Shown here: positions 61,916-64,000 of the stretch, in pieces
How the letters are laid out: each line of letters opens with the position of its first letter
How positions within the stretch are numbered: the stretch's first letter is position 1
NCBI RefSeq assembly: GCF_008727875.1
Contig: NZ_VTWS01000001.1
Span: forward strand, 806,001-870,000
Length of the DNA stretch: 64,000 nucleotides
Reading direction: 5' to 3'
Source of the DNA: Larkinella humicola
GTDB lineage: Bacteria; Bacteroidota; Bacteroidia; Cytophagales; Spirosomataceae
Translations under genes and position numbers: made by a program
The notes under the pieces: generated by a model
Databases searched by the model: none
What the model was told of the DNA's origin: nothing
The model's input: only the letters and a program-made list of their open reading frames with translations

Positions 61916-62017
61916 ATGAACATAAACAACCTAACAGCCGAGCAATGGTGGCTGATGCAGTCCGCTCAAATTATGGGACGAGATACCCCAAAAAAGAAAG
62001 GAGGTTTGCATGAGTGA
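61916..62017 (+). CDS. 33-residue ORF overlapping the AAA ATPase start
   Basis: ATG 61916 opens MNINNLTAEQWWLMQSAQIM and ends PKKKGGLHE at 62017, overlapping the next start (62010) by 8 bp. A strong Shine-Dalgarno AAGGAGG (61997-62003), rare in Bacteroidota, lies inside its last codons, 6 nt before ATG 62010. The ORF could be a small regulatory leader or simply translational coupling. No homologue claimed. Confidence 0.4.
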   Translation: MNINNLTAEQWWLMQSAQIMGRDTPKKKGGLHE

Positions 62018-63302
62018 GTTCGGCAACACCCAACAAACCACCTCCGAAATCATTGAAAATCAGGAGCAATTTACAAATTTGGCGCAATCAAAGCAAGACA
62101 GGATTGGTGATTTTAACGAACATATAGACGGCCTTACCGACTTACTGCCAGATATAGTTAATGTAGAACCAGTATCAGCTTTTAATATCCCCGATGGACG
62201 GCAAAAAAATTGGGAAGACCTACTCAACCATGCCGAAATACGGCCCGGCGATTTCATCGAAAGGCCTCCTATTTGCATCTCTCATGAGATAACCAAATTG
62301 GGCGGGAAACTGCTACGATCCGTTATCGGCACCATCGGCAATTTTCTGGTGATCACCGGTAAGGCAAAGTCCCGAAAGACTTTTGTGGTCAGTGTTTTTG
62401 TTGCGGCTCTACTGTGCGATAAATTAATCCTAAAGTGTATTCGCGGCTACCTGCCTGATGACAAAAGGGTTGTCCTGTATTTTGATACCGAGCAGGGCAA
62501 ATGGCATGTACAGCGGGTTCTTAAAAGGATCTGTCAGTTGTGCGGTGACGATGATCCGGCGAACCTTAAAATGTACTCACTTCGCTCGTATGCCACCTAC
62601 GACCGTCTGGAGGTGATTCGATGGGCCATCAAAAATACTCCCAACCTCGGCATTGTGGTTATTGATGGGGTTCGGGATACCGTTTTCGATATTAACGATG
62701 CCGAGGAGGCTACCAACCGCGCCACCGACCTACTCCAGTGGACCGACGAAAGACAAATCCACCTCATCACAGTTCTGCACGAAAATAAAAACGACCGCAA
62801 CGCCCGGGGCCACCTCGGCACCGAGCTTGGCAACAAGTGCGAAACACTGCTTTCGGTACAGCGCGACCAGAAGGATAAGGAGGTTTCAATCATTACGCCG
62901 GAAATGTGCCGGGATCGCGAATTTCCAGTGATCCAGTTTTCCATTGACGAGGAAGGCAATCCGTTTTTGATCGACGATACCAATATCGGCAACTTCCCGG
63001 GGTTGTCTAATGAAGGCAAAGGCAAAAAGACAAAAACAACGCCTACCATTCTGGATCGTGAGACGCACGAACTGATTCTTAAAAGGATTTTTGCCGATAC
63101 ACCCCGAATGGGGTACAAAAACCTCTTAAGCCAGGCGCAGGTTGTTCCTCTCTATTTCGGAGTCGAACTATCCAAGGATCGGGCGGTGAACTTCATCACC
63201 TGGTGGAGAAATGAAGGGTACATCAAGACATTCAAACCAGAGGGTGAAAAATATCCCGTCAACGAAATTCAGAACGGTCGGTTTGAAAGTCAATCGTTCT
63301 GA
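62010..63302 (+). CDS. RepA/DnaB-like AAA ATPase of the element
   Basis: 430 residues. A P-loop ATPase domain with Walker A variant VITGKAKSRKT (about 115-125), Walker B LGIVVIDGVRDTV (about 212-224) and an arginine-containing LLTVLHEN-type strand HLITVLHENKNDRNARGHLG. This resembles RepA/AAA_25 ATPases, helicases or helicase loaders of plasmids and integrative elements. C-terminal region (about 330-430) is rich in charge and ends in RFESQSF. Strong SD at 61997. Followed by seven repeats whose first copy lies at the 3-prime end of the gene. Confidence 0.85.
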   Translation: MSEFGNTQQTTSEIIENQEQFTNLAQSKQDRIGDFNEHIDGLTDLLPDIVNVEPVSAFNIPDGRQKNWEDLLNHAEIRPGDFIERPPICISHEITKLGGKLLRSVIGTIGNFLVITGKAKSRKTFVVSVFVAALLCDKLILKCIRGYLPDDKRVVLYFDTEQGKWHVQRVLKRICQLCGDDDPANLKMYSLRSYATYDRLEVIRWAIKNTPNLGIVVIDGVRDTVFDINDAEEATNRATDLLQWTDERQIHLITVLHENKNDRNARGHLGTELGNKCETLLSVQRDQKDKEVSIITPEMCRDREFPVIQFSIDEEGNPFLIDDTNIGNFPGLSNEGKGKKTKTTPTILDRETHELILKRIFADTPRMGYKNLLSQAQVVPLYFGVELSKDRAVNFITWWRNEGYIKTFKPEGEKYPVNEIQNGRFESQSF

Positions 63303-63405
63303 ATCAATCGTTCTGAAGCCCTATATATATAGGGGCTTCTAGAACGATGCGAACGATTGATCATTCTACTGTTCTAACTAATCGTTCCAGAACGATCAGA
63401 ACGAT
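63293..63405. repeat. Seven ATCGTTC/GAACGAT repeats: candidate iteron origin
   Basis: ATCGTTC at 63293, 63307 and 63381; GAACGAT at 63342, 63351, 63390 and 63399. TCAATCGTTCTGAA is repeated directly at 63291-63304 and 63305-63318. Copies 63307 and 63342 lie in a long hairpin with a TATATATATA tip; copies 63381 and 63390 form ATCGTTC-CA-GAACGAT, a perfect palindrome. It is the only spacer (118 bp) between the ATPase and the primase-like gene, where an origin would be expected. Confidence 0.75.
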
Positions 63406-63420
63406 TAAAATAGCAAGCCA

Positions 63421-64000
63421 ATGACGACCACAGATTACAGATACGGCTTACACTCCAAATACGGCAAAGGCTACTGCCCCTCCTGCGGGCGTAAGTCCTA
63501 CGTACCCTACATTGATAAGCGCACCAATGAACTAGCGCCGGAAGAGTTCGGCCGCTGCGATCACCAGACAAGCTGCGGTCACATCCTTTCACCATACACC
63601 AAAGGCCAAGGCAGACAAAGCTACGCCGATGAGGTTTACGATCAGGAGCGCCAGCAGTGGCAGCAAGACAACCGCTATCCCATTGATGGACCAAACCGTC
63701 AGCGATCAACCGGACCCCGCACGCCGGTTGCTCCACCCGAGCCGCGACCAGTGATTTTGCAGACCATGCCGCAGGATGTGTTTACGCGATCGTTGTCCGG
63801 TTATGAGTCGAACAACTTTGCCAAGCTCCTGATGTCGCACTTTGGCTCGGAGGTAGCAACCTCCCTGATTGACCGGTTTAAACTGGGCACTTACAAAGCA
63901 GACTACGAACTCGCTTACTGGACCGATAAACGATATATAACGCAATCGTTCGGTAAGGGCGGCGCCATCTTTTGGATGCTCGATGCCAATGGCCAGGTAT
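63421..64000 (+). CDS. Zinc-finger primase-like protein, DUF6371-like (3-prime end outside window)
   Basis: 193 residues visible from ATG 63421, running off the window. N-terminal zinc ribbon GYCPSCGRKSYVPYI (two Cys) and FGRCDHQTSCGHILSP (further Cys/His), as in CHC2-type primases. Then residues about 118-193 (SNNFAKLLMSHFGSEVATSL, YELAYWTDKRYITQSFGKGG) match what I recall of DUF6371 proteins, found with RepA-like ATPases in Bacteroidota elements. A Toprim domain would lie beyond the window. Probably primes replication of the element from the adjacent repeats. Confidence 0.75.
   Translation, partial: MTTTDYRYGLHSKYGKGYCPSCGRKSYVPYIDKRTNELAPEEFGRCDHQTSCGHILSPYTKGQGRQSYADEVYDQERQQWQQDNRYPIDGPNRQRSTGPRTPVAPPEPRPVILQTMPQDVFTRSLSGYESNNFAKLLMSHFGSEVATSLIDRFKLGTYKADYELAYWTDKRYITQSFGKGGAIFWMLDANGQV

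Larger units (their letters stand above)
57874..64000 (+). mobile_element. Integrative element in tRNA-Thr, left part
   Basis: Begins at the tRNA-Thr 3-prime fragment and runs past the window end. Gene order: tyrosine integrase, AT-rich unknown, excisionase-like HTH, BT4734-like partial protein, two small ORFs, AAA ATPase, repeat cluster, zinc-finger primase-like gene. All genes are on the plus strand with short gaps or overlaps. No capsid, relaxase or conjugation gene is in the visible part, so it could be an integrative mobilisable element, a satellite or a larger element. The intact tRNA-Thr should mark its right end. Confidence 0.85.

Noticed and set aside
1-64000. CRISPR arrays, rRNA genes, insertion-sequence transposases
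   Set aside because: No regularly spaced repeats of CRISPR type, no rRNA sequence and no transposase were recognised anywhere in the window.

Overview
The window looks like chromosomal DNA of a Bacteroidota bacterium, probably order Cytophagales and close to Spirosoma or Larkinella. The basis is family content: DUF5686/carboxypeptidase-regulatory outer membrane protein, DUF5683, DUF1599 plus a BT_3928-like protein, CdaA next to FolP, Wzi, ProS type 3, and a fused HisB. A dozen sites also match the Bacteroidota primary promoter element TAnnTTTG, several with an upstream TTG at 19-20 bp. Shine-Dalgarno sequences are mostly weak. The genus is an inference; no rRNA gene is present.

Layout of the chromosomal part (1-57.9 kb). 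0-4.2 kb: a minus-strand three-gene operon with an HD hydrolase fused to a Pycsar-type transmembrane effector domain, an SdiA-regulated-like lipoprotein, and a metallophosphoesterase cut by the window edge that carries kinase-like motifs. 4.4-13.7 kb: an outer membrane DUF5686 protein, two FKBP isomerases in convergent orientation, ProS, a Tyr/Gly/Ser-rich lipoprotein, a FadL-like porin and an orphan ECF sigma factor. 13.7-19.4 kb: a TolC-adaptor-RND efflux operon. 19.6-23.6 kb: shikimate kinase, BT_3928-like and DUF1599 genes on minus, divergent from folP-cdaA. 24-33 kb: Wzi, Glf, a signal-less HtrA-like protease, two paralogous FG-GAP proteins, an RlmI-like methyltransferase and a zinc-dependent phospholipase C-like protein. 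33.3-45.4 kb: Dabb protein, RpsT, RadC, HisB, NYN/cold-shock protein overlapping PabB, DEAD-box helicase behind a long structured leader, cytochrome/copper-monooxygenase-like protein, ApaG, Ung. 45.5-50.1 kb: the parA-parB-DUF5683-dapB-lepB run. 50.2-57.3 kb: radical SAM protein, ferritin, geranylgeranyl-reductase-like flavoprotein, an Lrp regulator divergent from alanine dehydrogenase, and a desaturase with an HxlR regulator.

From 57,874 to the end lies the left part of an integrated element. A 3-prime fragment of a tRNA-Thr(TGT) gene marks the attachment site. It is followed by a tyrosine integrase lacking the usual first catalytic Arg, an AT-rich gene of unknown function, an excisionase-like HTH protein, a protein with a partial BT4734-like region, two small ORFs, a RepA/DnaB-like AAA ATPase, a cluster of seven GAACGAT repeats, and the start of a zinc-finger primase-like (DUF6371-like) gene. 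This reads as a replicating integrative element whose right end, expected to hold the intact tRNA-Thr, is outside the window.

The non-coding features most worth attention are two ~100-nt near-perfect palindromes of one family (7,369-7,467 and 45,450-45,550), three weaker palindromic spacers, the ~318-nt leader of the DEAD-box gene, and the repeat cluster in the element.
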